Assembly (NCBI GenBank): GCA_949825065.1
Contig: OX463846.1
Span: forward strand, 12,272,177-12,336,176
Length of the DNA stretch: 64,000 nucleotides
Direction of reading: 5' to 3'
DNA from: Odontocerum albicorne
Lineage: Eukaryota; Arthropoda; Insecta; Trichoptera; Odontoceridae
How positions within the stretch are numbered: position 1 is the stretch's first letter; each line of letters starts with the position of its first letter. A model generated the notes under the pieces. That model did not search any database. It had not been told where the DNA came from and worked only from the letters and a program-made list of their open reading frames with translations. This document shows, one piece after another, positions 33,272 to 45,325 of this stretch. Both the position numbers and the translations under genes were made by a program.

Positions 33272-34319
33272 TTTTCACTTATTCTAAAAAAAGTTTGATA
33301 AACTGATGTTTTAGATTAATAATTATAAATAAAATTTATTATATTGACTACCTTGTTCGCATTGGCAGTATAATACAACATTTAAACTTCTTTTTTCTAT
33401 ATAAATTAGTATTTATGGCATACATTGAAAATGGTCTAACATTAATACCAGCCGATTTTAACAGAAATTCAATATGAATTTTAAATATAAAAATGTTTAA
33501 TTGAATCTATGTTTTTGGAGGGCATCATACTTTGGAGGGCATCATATTTTGGAAATTATAAATGAAAGAGTATGTAAAAACTTATCCCTCAGACGACATG
33601 TTTCGATATATTTAAGAAAACTTACTATGACGGAACAGCACTCAAACTTAAACCCCCTTTTTTGAAGACATTTCAGAAAAAATAAAAGTGGCCTTTGGAG
33701 GTATATTAATATTTCTATTGAATTTGTGCTTACAAAAGTAATGTGTGAATTTTACATATTTCTCTAATTAATTAAATCTTATCCATAAGACATTTTCCAT
33801 ATAAAGTGTCAGCTAAGAAATTAAAAGATCAAATATATACTGTAGACTTTAAAAGAAATTAAAAGATCAAATATATACTATAGACTGTATGCCACTAACA
33901 AGAGGGACGGGATTTTATAACCTAATACAATTAAACTTATCATACTGTGTCAATATTTGATCATAATAATCTAGATATCAGTCCAAAAATCCGAGACATA
34001 ACGATTCTTATAGCTTACTTTCTGATCTTATTTCATGTGTATTTAATTACAGCAACCAATGAGCAATATTTTACAAAATCAAAACACATCACTCTTGAAA
34101 GAATATTTAATTATGACAGTACTATGTAAGCCATATAATTTAATTAAGTAAGCTATATAATTTCGAAGAATGAATGTGAAACAGGGATCCGAAAATGAAT
34201 AAGAATTGTGAAATCAGTTATGACAAATCTGGCGAAAATATAGATTAACCAGTATATTCTCAGAAGAACCATGACATGTCTAGTAAAATCTCTAATATAC
34301 TCCATTGCAATTGATAGAG
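33272..34319. other. Intergenic DNA with small tandem duplications
   Basis: Duplications at 33515-33555 (unit tttggagggcatcata) and 33813-33888 (unit gaaattaaaagatcaaatat, then atact). No gene. Confidence 0.6.
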
Positions 34320-34720
34320 TAGAAACATGGACGAAGAGAAAGAAAGGAATAATCATGATAGATGGCTAAAAGATGATGTGTTAGAGGCAGATGATTTATA
34401 TCTCATGGGCTGCAAGGCACATCAACTAATGTATCACCCAAGAATAAGACAAAGATTTTCGACAACATACAACAGAAAAAGAATCCTGACATGCATTGGA
34501 CAAATTTGCCCGAAAGAATAACGCAAGTCTAGAGACGCTAGTAATCACGGTAACAGTAGAGAGAAACAAGCAAGAGAAAGGTGACCTATAGGAGAGACAG
34601 ACCAAATAAAGGAATTAACATGATCCTCTTTAAACGCTGCATTCAATACGGCTCAGGACTGGGAAGGATGGTGTTAGATGGTTCACCAAGTTCCAGACAT
34701 AGCGAAGCACGAATAAGATG
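34320..34720 (+). pseudogene. LINE C-terminal relic
   Basis: Scattered matches to the end of a LINE reverse-transcriptase ORF: TYNRKRILTCIGQICP, then, frameshifted, AAFNTAQDWEGWC before tandem GAT/GAA-rich sequence. The clade is not determined. Confidence 0.45.
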
Positions 34721-36007
34721 AATTGTACGATGAAGAAAAAAATCATATTAAACTGAAAATCAGTACTTTTTTTAATAATTGATATTAACAAATGAGTTGT
34801 TCGGAATAAATACTGTTGCATTGAACATAGTAAACTATATCAAATAAAATTTTCTTTTGAAGTGAATTAAAATAAAACGACTAGACCTTTTATTTCGCTA
34901 TCGATAAATAAAAACGAAACAAACTTCGCCCTCGTTCAAAAGATAAAAACTTGCGGGAGACGTGATCTCTTGAACTCCATCCAGATTTGACCGTTGATTT
35001 CCGCAATCTCTTAATGAGGACTTATCCATCTTCCAGATTTAATCAATAACATCCTCTTTCCCGAATCTTGGCAGATAATAAAGGAGGAAGACTTTTGTGC
35101 CCGCCACTTTATCGAGGCTGAATCTCGCCGAAAATTTAATTACACATTTAAAACAGTATCGGTGAATTCCCATTCAAATCGGCAATTCAAGGTGATTGTA
35201 TGAAAATTAGCTTTCTTTTTTTAAAAGCAGTTTTTTTTAATAAGTTACAAATTTTATCGGAATTCTAATCTCGCGGAAACAGTAAACTTTCAAATTTTGA
35301 GAAAATGCGTATTGGGAAAATGAAACTTTTTAAAATTATTTATTCTAATCGGATATGTAATGAGTTGCCATAGTGAAAATTTTGAACATTAAATCAAAGA
35401 TTTTTGGAATTTGGTAATGATTCGTAACTAATGTAGAATTGCATAGATGATTGCAAACCATATCTGATACAGAAATGTACTGCATTATTAAAACTGTGTA
35501 AATCAATCATGACCATATCCACATTAAATGAAAATTCCAAGTTCGTTTATTTTAAAGAGATTGGTTTTCTTAATGAAAACGTCACTGTAATTGTAATTTT
35601 AATTAAGTGTTTATTTTTTACTATTTTCTGTGTAACCTCTGAACAAAAATTATCACAAACTGTGTAACTCCGGTCTGATAAGCTGAAAAAATTACCGTAG
35701 GATAAAACACCCACCGATTGTATAATATACTTTCCAAATAATTGGCGTATTGATAAATAAAATAAATCTTCTTCAAACAAATATTATAATTCCCTTAATA
35801 TTTTAAATGGGATATCAAATAAAAACCTTGTTATTATTTTATTGTATTGTATATATACGAGTACTTCGAAAATGTATTCCCCCATTTAATCAAAATCATT
35901 TCACATTATACATCGTGTAAAATCTAAATGCTTTTTTATCATTATTAAATCCATGCAAACATTTAAATTAAATGGAAAATTCGCAACATTATTGACCATA
36001 ACAGAAT
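34721..36007. other. Intergenic DNA, no gene seen
   Basis: 34920-35160 is less AT-rich and not repeated elsewhere in the window, but has no convincing ORF. It could be unique host DNA. Confidence 0.45.
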
Positions 36008-36210
36008 GATATCCGTTGCATAGTTGGTAAGACGCCTGACTTCCAGCCTGGAGGTGCGAGTTCGATTCTCTTTGCTTTCAAACAGGGTTCCAGTCTGGTT
36101 TTCACTTAAGGCCTCTTTAATATATTTCTAATTGGATAGAATTGGTTGCCACACGGCAACGAGCCCGCCAGTTTGTACTGTATATGTTATAACGAAAGAG
36201 AAATGCAATA
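36008..36210 (+). mobile_element. SINE-A copy, full length
   Basis: Clear Pol III promoter boxes: A-box-like catagttggtaagacgcc at 36020-36037 and B box gcgagttcgattc at 36056-36068. Then body (ccagtctggttttcacttaa), tail attggttgccacacggcaac, gagcccgccagtttgtact and gaaagagaaatgcaatacg. It is the best example of the A/B box spacing in the window. It would be transcribed by RNA polymerase III if active. Confidence 0.9.
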
Positions 36211-36784
36211 CGACTTTCGCCAAAAAACATTCACTCTGCAGATTATTCATAAGTTACAAACACATTCATACACCATTACGATATTTTTCTTGTAGGGAAG
36301 ACCGAGAGGACAGTTTTTTTAATCCACTTTACACGGATTTCTCCTGTTACACAAAGAGGGTCTTCTTTTAGCGTTAGCTTATTCATTAGGGAGAATATCA
36401 GCCAGGATTATTCTCATACTGCTAGGTGGTACCGAGAATATATCAACAGTGCCATTCAGTTGGTTCAATATCTCTATGCCACGCGTGACTGAGTGTTTAG
36501 CCATGATATTCGTCCTGTAAGTTGGTATATACAACAGAGGGTGATTCCTTGCATGTCTATATTTATTAGGTATATATAAACTCAGTGCTTCTAGAATCGC
36601 GGGACAGTTAAAGCAACCTTGAAAAACCTTAAGTAGGAATATCGCAATGATAACTAACTAATTATATTATTTTTAACCTTCGTCCACATAATATATTACA
36701 TACGAATATTTCCCTAAGTAAAAATGAGTCAAACAAAATATTGGTTCCCGAACAATTTCCATAAACGAAAACTTGGAAACAAGA
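36211..36784. other. Intergenic DNA, no gene seen
   Basis: Nothing certain. ggaagaccgagaggacagt at about 36297 resembles the LINE-B 3' terminal block. Confidence 0.4.
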
Positions 36785-36930
36785 TGATCTCAGTGGCCTA
36801 GTTTGTAAAACGCCTGTCTTCCGAACCGGGATTTAGGGATTCGATTTACGTTGATACCTAATTTTATTTAAAAGGGTTCGAGTAAAATTTTCACTAAAGA
36901 CATCTTAAACATATTTTTAATTGGTTGAAA
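36785..36930 (+). mobile_element. SINE-A copy, tail truncated
   Basis: A-box-like gtggcctagtttgtaaaacg; B-box-like agggattcgattta; body attttcactaaagacatctt; ends at aattggttgaaagtg, losing the rest of the tail. Confidence 0.8.
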
Positions 36931-37339
36931 GTGAACAAAAGTGTGAAAAAATAATAATTTATTCAAAAATGTTCTTTTAAAAAAACATTATATTTCTATG
37001 TATAACTTATATATTTGGCTTCGTCTGATTTTCCAACATTTCAATAACCCGTTGGAATGCGTTACATTTCTCAAAATCCTATTAATAATTTAGTTCAAGA
37101 CCGGAATAATTTTGCTGTTCCTGCATTGAACTGATTCAAAATGCTTCAAGCATATAAGGAAAGGATATATACGAGTATTTAGAAATAAACATGTTGATAT
37201 ATGAAAACAGATTTTTTACTAGTACTCTGCGATTATTTACATTTGTTTACGTAATTTCTTTTTCGAAAATTTTAATTTGGAAATCGACCCACATTTTTTA
37301 TAAAAAATTACCCTTAACTATAAACTGTATTTTAATAAT
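36931..37339. other. Intergenic DNA, no gene seen
   Basis: AT-rich, nothing recognisable. Confidence 0.4.
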
Positions 37340-37720
37340 AACTTTGATATATGGGGATGAAAGGTGGAGTTGGATGTAGAAAAGACTAAATGGAGCCGAA
37401 TAAATTATGTAGAAATGCGTGCATTGAAAATAATAGTTGAGTTGACAATGTATGACAGAACATAGAATTAAGTTATTAGGGATAAGTGCGAACTTAAAAC
37501 TTATTTATTAAGTAGGATGATGAAGAGCTTTCTGAGATGGTTTGGGCATGTATGAAAGACTAATGAAGAAAGACAAGAAACAAATGTACAGAGCAAATAC
37601 GAGTAGAAGGCGTGGTATATGACCATGGAAAGTGTTGTTGAATCAAGCGAATGATATTTTGAAAGAAGAAAAATTCAGGGAAATTATACGAGCTATCATA
37701 CATAAGAAGGTTTAGGATAT
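37340..37720 (+). pseudogene. LINE-B reverse transcriptase C-terminal relic
   Basis: In order and across frames: YGDERWSWM, then tagaaatgcgtgcattgaaa (an EMRAL-type motif), ttctgagatggtttgggcat (LRWFGH-type motif), KKDKKQMYRANTSRRRGI and NQANDILKEEKFREIIRA. Many stops. It covers nearly the same span as 52030-52600. Confidence 0.75.
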
Positions 37721-37912
37721 GAAATATGTATTTCACGATGGCATGAAAGTCTAGCGTTATATATATCCTCTCAAAAAAAATATCGAAAACAGTGACATGT
37801 ATATATTTATATATAATTCACCCCAGCGAAAGTGGTCTGTATCCTGTGCATGGTTGATTTTATCGATATAGAATCATTATTATTTAAAGAATATGGATAT
37901 AGAATAATTATT

Positions 37913-37991
37913 ATCTAAAAAGCTCTACCTTAATAATCTTAATTACGTAAATGTACAGCAATTAAGATCATTAAGGTAGGGCTTTTTAGAT
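37913..37991. repeat. Inverted repeat, 32-bp arms
   Basis: Arms 37913-37944 and 37960-37991 match over 32 bases with two mismatches, around a 15-base loop. Left arm begins atctaaaaagctctacctta. Confidence 0.92.
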
Positions 37992-38009
37992 ATCTTCAAA
38001 CATCTGAAA

Positions 38010-38265
38010 TGTGAATTTATCGGAATGGAGAATGCTCAGAATTATTTAATACCATCGTATCTCAAACACCGAATTGCTGTGTCGAGCAGGTATAGAACGA
38101 GAGCTCTTAAATACCACAAAATCCCGAAAAATCACCTATATAGGCCAGATATTGAGAGGAAATAAATACCATTTCCTAAAATGTTATCGCCAACGCCAAG
38201 GAGACCGGACACGACATATTAAGTAGGACAAGACAATATCTTGAGAAATTCAATATTGTTTGTGA
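38010..38265 (+). pseudogene. LINE C-terminal relic
   Basis: The fragmentary frame reads SSRYRTRALKYHKIPKNHLY, then IERK-stop-IPFPKMLS and a short basic stretch. This resembles the region before the C-terminus of some LINE reverse transcriptases. Several stops; low certainty. Confidence 0.4.
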
Positions 38266-38680
38266 TGTATATGATTGTGATTTATTTACATTTGTATTCA
38301 CACAGAATATTATTTTAGTTAAAAATTTTTTTATTTATTTATTTTCACAGTTAAATTATATTTTTGATACAAAGATGAAAAAAACAACACCATAAAATTT
38401 TGCATTGTTATGCAATAGTAAAAAACAGTATAAGTCAAATAACACATAAAAACAAATCCATACAATTCAATCAATTCATACCGGCAAGACCAACTTCTTC
38501 ACTTTGATCCCTTAAGTACTCAAAGTCATGTGAAAATTCATACAATGCCCATATTTAGGTCAAGAGAAAATAAATATTTAGTTTCTTACACTTCAGATCC
38601 GGAATATTAAATTAAATAAATTTTTCTGTGTACTTTTCTTGAAATTGAAAATCGAAATATTTTATTGAAAAACGTTCCTA
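38266..38680. other. Intergenic DNA, possible LINE tail
   Basis: ttttatttatttattttcac at about 38330 looks like another TTTA-type LINE tail read leftward, but the sequence beyond it is not matched elsewhere in the window. Confidence 0.35.
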
Positions 38681-38895
38681 TAGTTCGGAAAATCTAGGAT
38701 GAGTCCTGTGACAGCTCACATATTTGCCCCAATACAACCTTGTAACGATGTTCAGTAATTTTAATTATTTTATCAACTTTAATATAAGCCTCAATTCTAA
38801 TAAATAGCAAGTTATTTAGGTAAATATTTCACATTAGGTTGTATTGGGGCAAATTTGTGAGCTGTCACAGGACTCATCCTAGAATTTCCGAACTA
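38681..38895. mobile_element. 215-bp MITE, copy 1
   Basis: 60-base terminal inverted repeats (two mismatches) begin tagttcggaaaatctaggat. They are flanked by TA at 38679-38680 and 38896-38897, as in Tc1/mariner-type elements. The 95-base middle is AT-rich. The copy at 41501-41715 has the same length and orientation. Confidence 0.93.
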
Positions 38896-39949
38896 TAGTT
38901 GAATTGTTTTTATTGTTTTGTATATGAACCACAACACTGCCGTTGTATACATAATATTAATTGGTATCATTCCTGGAACCTCCGTGATGGAAAAATGGCA
39001 TTTTACCAACAAGATCACAATTTTTGAGAAGGTTAAACTTTTTGCATTCATGTAATAAATATAATGAATCAATTAACATTTCAAAACTAACAAAATAAGG
39101 TAATGTTTACAGCAATTGAACCCATAAACACTGAGTTATAAGATGGGCACCTAACAAAGGATGACTGCTTCTACTAAAATCTCCGAATTGTCGAAACAAT
39201 CAGTATTCAACAAGCAGTTCTGATTATTTAATTAATTATGCTAATAAAAATTTCTTTCACGTCCCCTGTTCCAGAAAATATGCGCATTTTTTCTTGAAAT
39301 TAAATTAAAAAGAACTCCATACGAAAATTCCTATATTTTCTGTTTCTTAAGATCGTGTACTGAACATTATTGAAAAGCGCGTCTGGCAAGATTTATTCTC
39401 ATCTACGTTGTATTATTTACAACACATGGCGCTTTTTAAACTTTGATTTGAAGTCAACTGTTCCATTTTCCAGTTATTTTAAGAGTGAGATATTTCAATA
39501 TTTTAAAGGGGGCTAAAAAGTAACCCGTTAGTCTTCGTATTTTACTATTCTGACGGTATCATGTACCTAATTGACTTAAATAACCTCGGTGACCTAATTA
39601 GTAAAACACACATTAGTAAAACATACACGATTTCTGGTTTTAAAGTTCGCAATCTAGTAATAGTTTATTTGGTACCAATATTCATACGCGCTAGAGATGT
39701 ACAAATATTATTACCTCTTCAATATGCGCAAATCACTAATTTGTATTTGTTGATGAGTACCATACGAGTTAATGTACTTGTTAGAGAATAGAGAACAAAT
39801 TGTTAGATAATGTACCCCGCGCGCAATCTGAATCACCTAATAAGGGAGAAAATATTTTCTAGTTTTAAACATTTAATTTATAACTTTATGCTCTTCAAAC
39901 CTGAATTAATTCTAAGGTTATAAAAAATACTCTTGTTTGTGAGTGTATT
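38896..39949. other. Intergenic DNA, no gene seen
   Basis: Nothing recognisable; a 76-codon frame at 39561-39791 has no domain. Confidence 0.45.
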
Positions 39950-40135
39950 ATTAACATTAAGTGCAACATTCTGTCGTATAATATAAGTTTAGAAAGAGGG
40001 TGCCCAAAACGTTCAAAATCAATTATGCAGTATCCTATACTTCATTTGATATCATTGGAAAGAGAAACATACAACAAAGTTGTTTGCAAAGTGCATTTGT
40101 GTCCATTATGATGGACACTAGGACTGAAAAGTTAA
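39950..40135 (+). repeat. R6 dispersed repeat copy
   Basis: Inverted relative to 14100-14285 and aligned along its length: gcaacattctgtcgtat, gtgcccaaaacgttcaaaat, agtatcctatacttcattt, gtgtccattatgatggacac. Confidence 0.7.
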
Positions 40136-40531
40136 AGTGATAAATATTTCGATATTATTTGTATTTGTTCGAAATTCTTTGCCCAATGCACTTTATTGTT
40201 GACACAAATGTACACACCCTTCTGATGATCGTTTCAATATCCAATGCACCTTCATTATTGTATTTTATTTGAAAACCAAAATCAAAAGTGAAGAATTTAG
40301 TTACACTAAAATACTTCTAAATAGCACAAAAATTTCATTCTTAATATATATGGACATTATTATTGGCTATTAATGAAAATAATCACTTTTATTACATGTA
40401 ATGAAAAATCAAATGGTCACTAATCAAAACGATTTTTAAATGTATGCATATATTCTTGTACAATTAGAAATAAACATATGCATTTTTTCGCTTTCCAAGA
40501 ATTTAAAATTTCATTTAATCAAAATAAAAGT
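40136..40531. other. Intergenic DNA, no gene seen
   Basis: AT-rich, nothing recognisable. Confidence 0.4.
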
Positions 40532-41240
40532 GTCGTATTTTCGGACCATAAGACACACCTTTTTACTTAGTTTATTTTTATTTGGATTTTACTAATTGGG
40601 GCGCATTTTATGGTCCGAAGTGAGTTTTATGGTCCAAAGATAGATAATAAGAGTACGTGATAATAGGACCATTTAGAGAATATTCAAACTACCAACATAA
40701 ATATTACGGGCACATTTCTTTTTATACATATGGTATACATGCATTTAGTTTTACTATTCACATAGTGTATTGTTTATTAACTCATTTAATTCATTTTAAT
40801 TAGTATATATCATATTATTTCTACGTGTATACCCATATCTCTTCTTATTCGTTTGACAGTTCATTTAATGCGCAAAACAAATACAGACGTTCGACACCAC
40901 CGATAATTCATGGTTAACTATAAAAAAGTGATAAATATTGTCTTGTAAAAATGTAGTATAAGTAGCGCGTTGAATGGTATCAAGGATGATTTAATTTTCG
41001 GAGAGAGTGACAACAATAGTTGAAGCAATAATGTAAAAAGAGACAGTAACCAGACGAGTTACAGTGCCGAGACGAGTGACGATGAACAGAATGCTGCTGG
41101 TACAAATTATGGTAATAATAATAAAAAAATAAGCGTATGTAAATATTTTTGTATAATATAATATTCTTTTCTAAAAATTATCTCATAAATTTGGGATGAG
41201 TCTTATGGACCGTTGCGTTTTATCGTCCGAAAAGTACGGT
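40532..41240. mobile_element. Diverged pogo/Tigger-like element relic
   Basis: The left end has tcgtattttcggaccataag and the right end, as reverse complement, taccgtacttttcggacgat; both belong to a recognisable terminal repeat type with sub-terminal copies (tttatggtccgaag at 40607-40625, cttatggacc at 41200). Near 40960-41100 the frame reads SALNGIKDDLIFGES and SAETSDDEQNAAG, resembling the acidic C-terminal end of pogo-like transposases. The catalytic core is absent. Confidence 0.55.
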
Positions 41241-41500
41241 AATTGAGTTACAACTTTATCTTGGATTTTATTTGTATAATCTACGACAGGAAATTTAATA
41301 ACTATTTCATACTTTTCAATAAAACTATTTAAAGTATAAAAATATTGTATATAATAAATAAGTATATAAAAAATATCTTGAAAAACATCAACTAAGCACG
41401 AAAACTGTTTACTTTATGAAGAACGAAAACATGATACATATATATCTCTTATGTTCAAAAATCAAAATTATTTTTCAATGGATTCGGCTTTGACTCGGTA
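41241..41500. other. Intergenic DNA, no gene seen
   Basis: AT-rich; nothing recognisable. Confidence 0.4.
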
Positions 41501-41715
41501 TAGTTTGGAAATTCAAGGATGAGTCCTATGACAGCTCACAAATTTGCCCCAATACAACCTTGTAACGATGTTAAGTAATTTCAATTATGTTATCAACTTT
41601 AATATAAGCCTCAATTCTAATAAATAGCAAGTTATTTAGGTAAATAGATTACATAAGGTTGTATTGGGGCAAATTTGTGGGCTGTCACAGGACTCATCCT
41701 AGAATTTCCGAACTA
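41501..41715. mobile_element. 215-bp MITE, copy 2
   Basis: Same structure as 38681-38895, flanked by TA at 41499-41500 and 41716-41717. The left repeat has a few extra differences (tagtttggaaattcaaggat), the right repeat is nearly unchanged. Confidence 0.93.
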
Positions 41716-41944
41716 TAGTATCACAAAACCGAAGTCACTCCAAGGGTTTTTCAATCATATTTCATCATTTTTCAAAAAGTTTCAATACAAATAGCATCTC
41801 GAAGGATTGCATATCCTCAGCCTCCCGAAATTGCAAAGGAAGTTTTTTTCATTCAATAGGACTATTCCCTTTAAAATATTGACCAAAATAACCAACAGAA
41901 ATAAATTGGATTGCTGTCAATATACATTTGACTATAGATACTAA

Positions 41945-42100
41945 TGTTTGTATTGCATTACGCTTTTGTTATATACAATACAACCTGGCGGGCTTATTAT
42001 TATTTGACAATCTCTCCCAACCAACCTGAAAGGCGGTCAGCAAGCCTCAAATGAAAATCAAACTGGAAAACTTTTTAAACATTCTAGGTGCCAATGGGAA
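41945..42100 (-). mobile_element. SINE-A copy, head missing
   Basis: Minus strand: body ccagtttgattttcatttga, ggttggttgggagagattgt, aataagcccgccaggttgta and acaaaagcgtaatgcaat. The tRNA-like head is missing. Confidence 0.82.
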
Positions 42101-42544
42101 TGAAATTTATTTTCAAGTGAAATGGTCCCGGTTTGTTATGAAAGCAAAACCTAAGTCCAACTAGTGTCATGTTTCATGTGTGGTCATTGGCCCAAAGGTA
42201 AAATAATGAAGGGGGAAATTGTTAAAAACTATTGATTGAAATAATTCATGAAAATAACAGTTAAAAGTTGGTTATGAACTTAATTGTTATCGATTTGGTA
42301 TTGATTTAATTCTTAAAAATAAAACGCCTCAAGAGAGTTTTGTTTTTAAATTTATACAAGACATCTGGTAAACGTCACAAAGTAAATTTGGGTGGAAAAG
42401 GTCTGAATATTTAAACCAGAATGTCAATAATGAATCTAGTTCACAATACTATTGGCACTGCCAATGCTGCGCCTGATCTTTGAGAAGATATCAAAACCAA
42501 ATAATTACGCTGGAAGATAAATATAACAGCTAGTTAATGATAGC
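42101..42544. other. Intergenic DNA, no gene seen
   Basis: Nothing recognisable. Confidence 0.4.
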
Positions 42545-43150
42545 CCGTATACCGGAAGTCCCAAAAAATGTACATACATTTTGAATTATTACAAGTTCAG
42601 TATTTATATATGTAAGATTAAAGAAACTCCAAATTAAAGAACACAGAAGTTAAATCTCTTTAATTATCGCAAGTTCTTATATTGATGATCATTCTGATCA
42701 ATACACTGTATATAACGTGGAATTGCAAACATCACGAATCACCTGTTAGGTGTTTGGGCGCATTCTCTTTCGATGGCTGCTCTCAATTCATTGATTTTTG
42801 TCGGTTTTGTGTCATAAACTTTATTGTTGACGAGTTTCCATAAAAAAAGTAATTAGGGGAGTGCGGGGGATATTCAATGCTACCTCTACGTCCAATCCAT
42901 ATGTTCGACAAATGTTCATCAAGATAGGCCTTCAAATTACGATGGTAGGGGGCAGGTGCACCATCTTTTTGGAAACAAAAGTCCTCCTCATCCCTTAACT
43001 CCTCACAAATGCGTGGTTGGACTAATTCCTACAGAAAGTTTAAGTAAACGGCAGAGTGTAAAAGTGTATAATCATTTCTGGGACACTCGATATATGCCTC
43101 GAGGCAGTCTCTTAGAGCGAATAACTGTATTTAGCGGCTCATTACCAACA
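42545..43150 (-). mobile_element. Tc1/mariner-superfamily relic
   Basis: The left edge (ataccggaagtcccaaaaaa) could be a terminal repeat, but I found no partner at the right. The transposase fragment is at 42775-42975. Neither outer limit is certain. Confidence 0.6.
42775..42975 (-). pseudogene. Transposase fragment (QKDGAP / WIGRRG type)
   Basis: The frame reads FCFQKDGAPAPYHRNLKAYL then DEHLSNIWIGRRGSIEYPPH and SPNYFFYG. The aspartate in QKDGAP is the second catalytic residue. The conserved stretch between SP and YFF that should contain the third has lost several residues. The pattern fits mariner-superfamily transposases in which the second catalytic motif is followed by WIGRRGPIEWPPRSPD. 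A stop follows RQKSMN. Inactive. Confidence 0.82.
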
Positions 43151-44349
43151 AACAACGTTTAAAGTTTCAAACATCACAACACAAACATGACTCGCTTTGT
43201 TATCTTTTACAAATGTCACAGTTGAACCTGATATCCTGGGAACTATGATGATATGCTATATTTCCATTCAGAAAGATAATTTTTATTCCGAAGTTGACAC
43301 AAAGTGTACAAATACGTAGCAAAGGGTTGAATATTATTTGCCTTGGGCGTGTAGATAAAGGTTTATAATCTCACTGCTCTTATACAATATATCAGGCATA
43401 AAAGTATTATCTAGTGACACGCTTTTAAAAAAATCTTTGCAAACGAATTCAGATTTCACAATACCGCGACCAATAAATGTTGTGTTTCTTCTTTCTTAGA
43501 ACAACATTTCCATGATCGATTATGAATATTTTGAAGTTTAATCAATCTGAAGCCTTAAATGTTCTTAAAACCGTTGTTTTTTTTTAAGTTCATTTATTAT
43601 ATTGATTATCTTACAATTACATTTTTTAGTTAACGGCATACATCATCTAAGTGTGAGTGGATTGCCTATATTTAAAAAACAATTATTTTTTTAACACGCA
43701 GTAGAAAACCTTTCCAAATATGATTAAATAATCATAATAGCTTAAGTTCATAAAACAGACACAGCGCTTCAAGTGGAAAAAAATATCACTTAAAAGTTTT
43801 GTCTTTTAAACACAAATAAAAATAAACATCGTTTGTACTTGATAATTGTCGACGTTAGAATGAACTGAATATTGATTTCATAATTATTAAGCAATAGAAG
43901 ATGGACTTATACCAAAGAACTAACACATTAAGAATGAAATAGTTTCGGTAGGGCTTTAATTGAGCTCTAACCAAATAAAAAATAATATTATTTAATCTTA
44001 ATATAAATAATATAATGGTATACTGGTGATTTATTCATTAGCGCTGTCCAGTTAGGTCGAGGTACCCCAATGCTCTATAATGACTGATCGAAAGGTTTCA
44101 AATATATTGTTGAGAGCTCTCAGACTATTCCTCAAGTATAGATTTACAAGCAGACCATTCCATTGAGCAAGTTCAAGGTCAGAAAAATCTTTGTCGGAAA
44201 ACTTCGACTAGTTGGCCTTAGTTATAGTTATTACTTGTATATACAAAAAAAACAGTATTTCACAAAAAGAAAACATATTTTCAGCGAAATAATGGATCTA
44301 ACATAATTTCAGGATATATATTCAGTACTATGTTGTTATCAATAAACCT
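43151..44349. other. Intergenic DNA, no gene seen
   Basis: Nothing recognisable; 44040-44230 has moderate GC without an ORF. Confidence 0.45.
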
Positions 44350-44850
44350 ATTTTATGTATTTTACACATGACAAGAAATATACATAATTTGCGAAAAAAT
44401 AACAGGTAATTTAATTGGGATACACAATTTTAATATAACAAACAACAAATAATTTAATTTGGAAACACAATTTTAATGGATCTGGGTTTGTGGCCTTTTG
44501 TTTGTCGTGTCCCCAGTAAACTAGGCTTTTACCTGTATCTCACTGAGGACATAATGCATAAAAAAATAAATCGATAATTCTTTCCGATTTTTGATTATAT
44601 AAAACTCCGTTGCACATTCTCATCGACTTGACAAACAGTGACACTAAATTACGTATGTATACATCACGCGAATCAAACTCCTCACACATCATCACTCCAG
44701 ATAGACCAAAACACAATATACCGCACATAATCATAAAAATTAACAAAAAATACCACACTCAAGAGCTCACACAAACCTTTGCAACAAGTCATTCTTCTTG
44801 TAAGCCCAAGTATTTAAACTTCTGGGTCAATAACAACCACGCTCCGATCG
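44350..44850 (-). mobile_element. R1 repeat copy (probable LINE 3' end)
   Basis: Matches 7390-7860 through most of its length, with an internal partial duplication near 44400-44465 (ggtaatttaattgggataca, then aataatttaatttggaaaca). The minus-strand frame at 44540-44758 contains FGLSGVMMCEEFD, matching the frame of the other long copy. Confidence 0.7.
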
Positions 44851-45179
44851 ACTGCCTAAATTGTTTTCCTGCGTTAGCCTTTATTGAATTCGGCACCCCA
44901 TAATGAACTTCTTTTAATTTTATATATCAGCCATCTTACAAGGCCTATTGCCTGATCTGAGATAGCTGACGAAATTTGCTAATAAACGTAAACACACATT
45001 AATAGTTTAAAAAAACCTTATACAAATACTTCTTTGTTTTGTCCAAATTTTAAATCTTATTTTATGTTCTCTCTTTACACTGGCAGTAAATGTGAGGTTG
45101 TGTGTGAGTATATGCAATTATATTTTTAACATTTTTTAACATATTTATTGAATTTACAATATAATTATATCAACTATTT
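44851..45179. other. Intergenic DNA, no gene seen
   Basis: Nothing recognisable. Confidence 0.4.
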
Positions 45180-45325
45180 GTTTGTATTATAAATTACGTG
45201 TATAAGGGTGTGGGCTGAAAAAAAATCTAGAATCCTTGCAATTGGGATCGCCTTCCTGTTGGGAGAGGAAGGGAGGCTGTATCTCGATTGGAATGATGTT
45301 ATGAGATGAGCCCAGTTATTTTTTA
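45180..45325 (-). repeat. R5 dispersed repeat copy
   Basis: Reverse complement aligns with 5648-5795, sharing tgggctcatctcataac and a later ttttcagcccacaccc-like stretch. It abuts the SINE-A copy at 45325. Confidence 0.5.

Noticed and set aside
36008..36080. Possible genuine tRNA gene
   Set aside because: A and B boxes are good, but the acceptor and T stems do not pair convincingly and a SINE body and tail follow at once; the same structure is repeated elsewhere.
42956..43162. 68-codon plus-strand ORF
   Set aside because: Partly antisense to the transposase fragment at 42775-42975; no domain.
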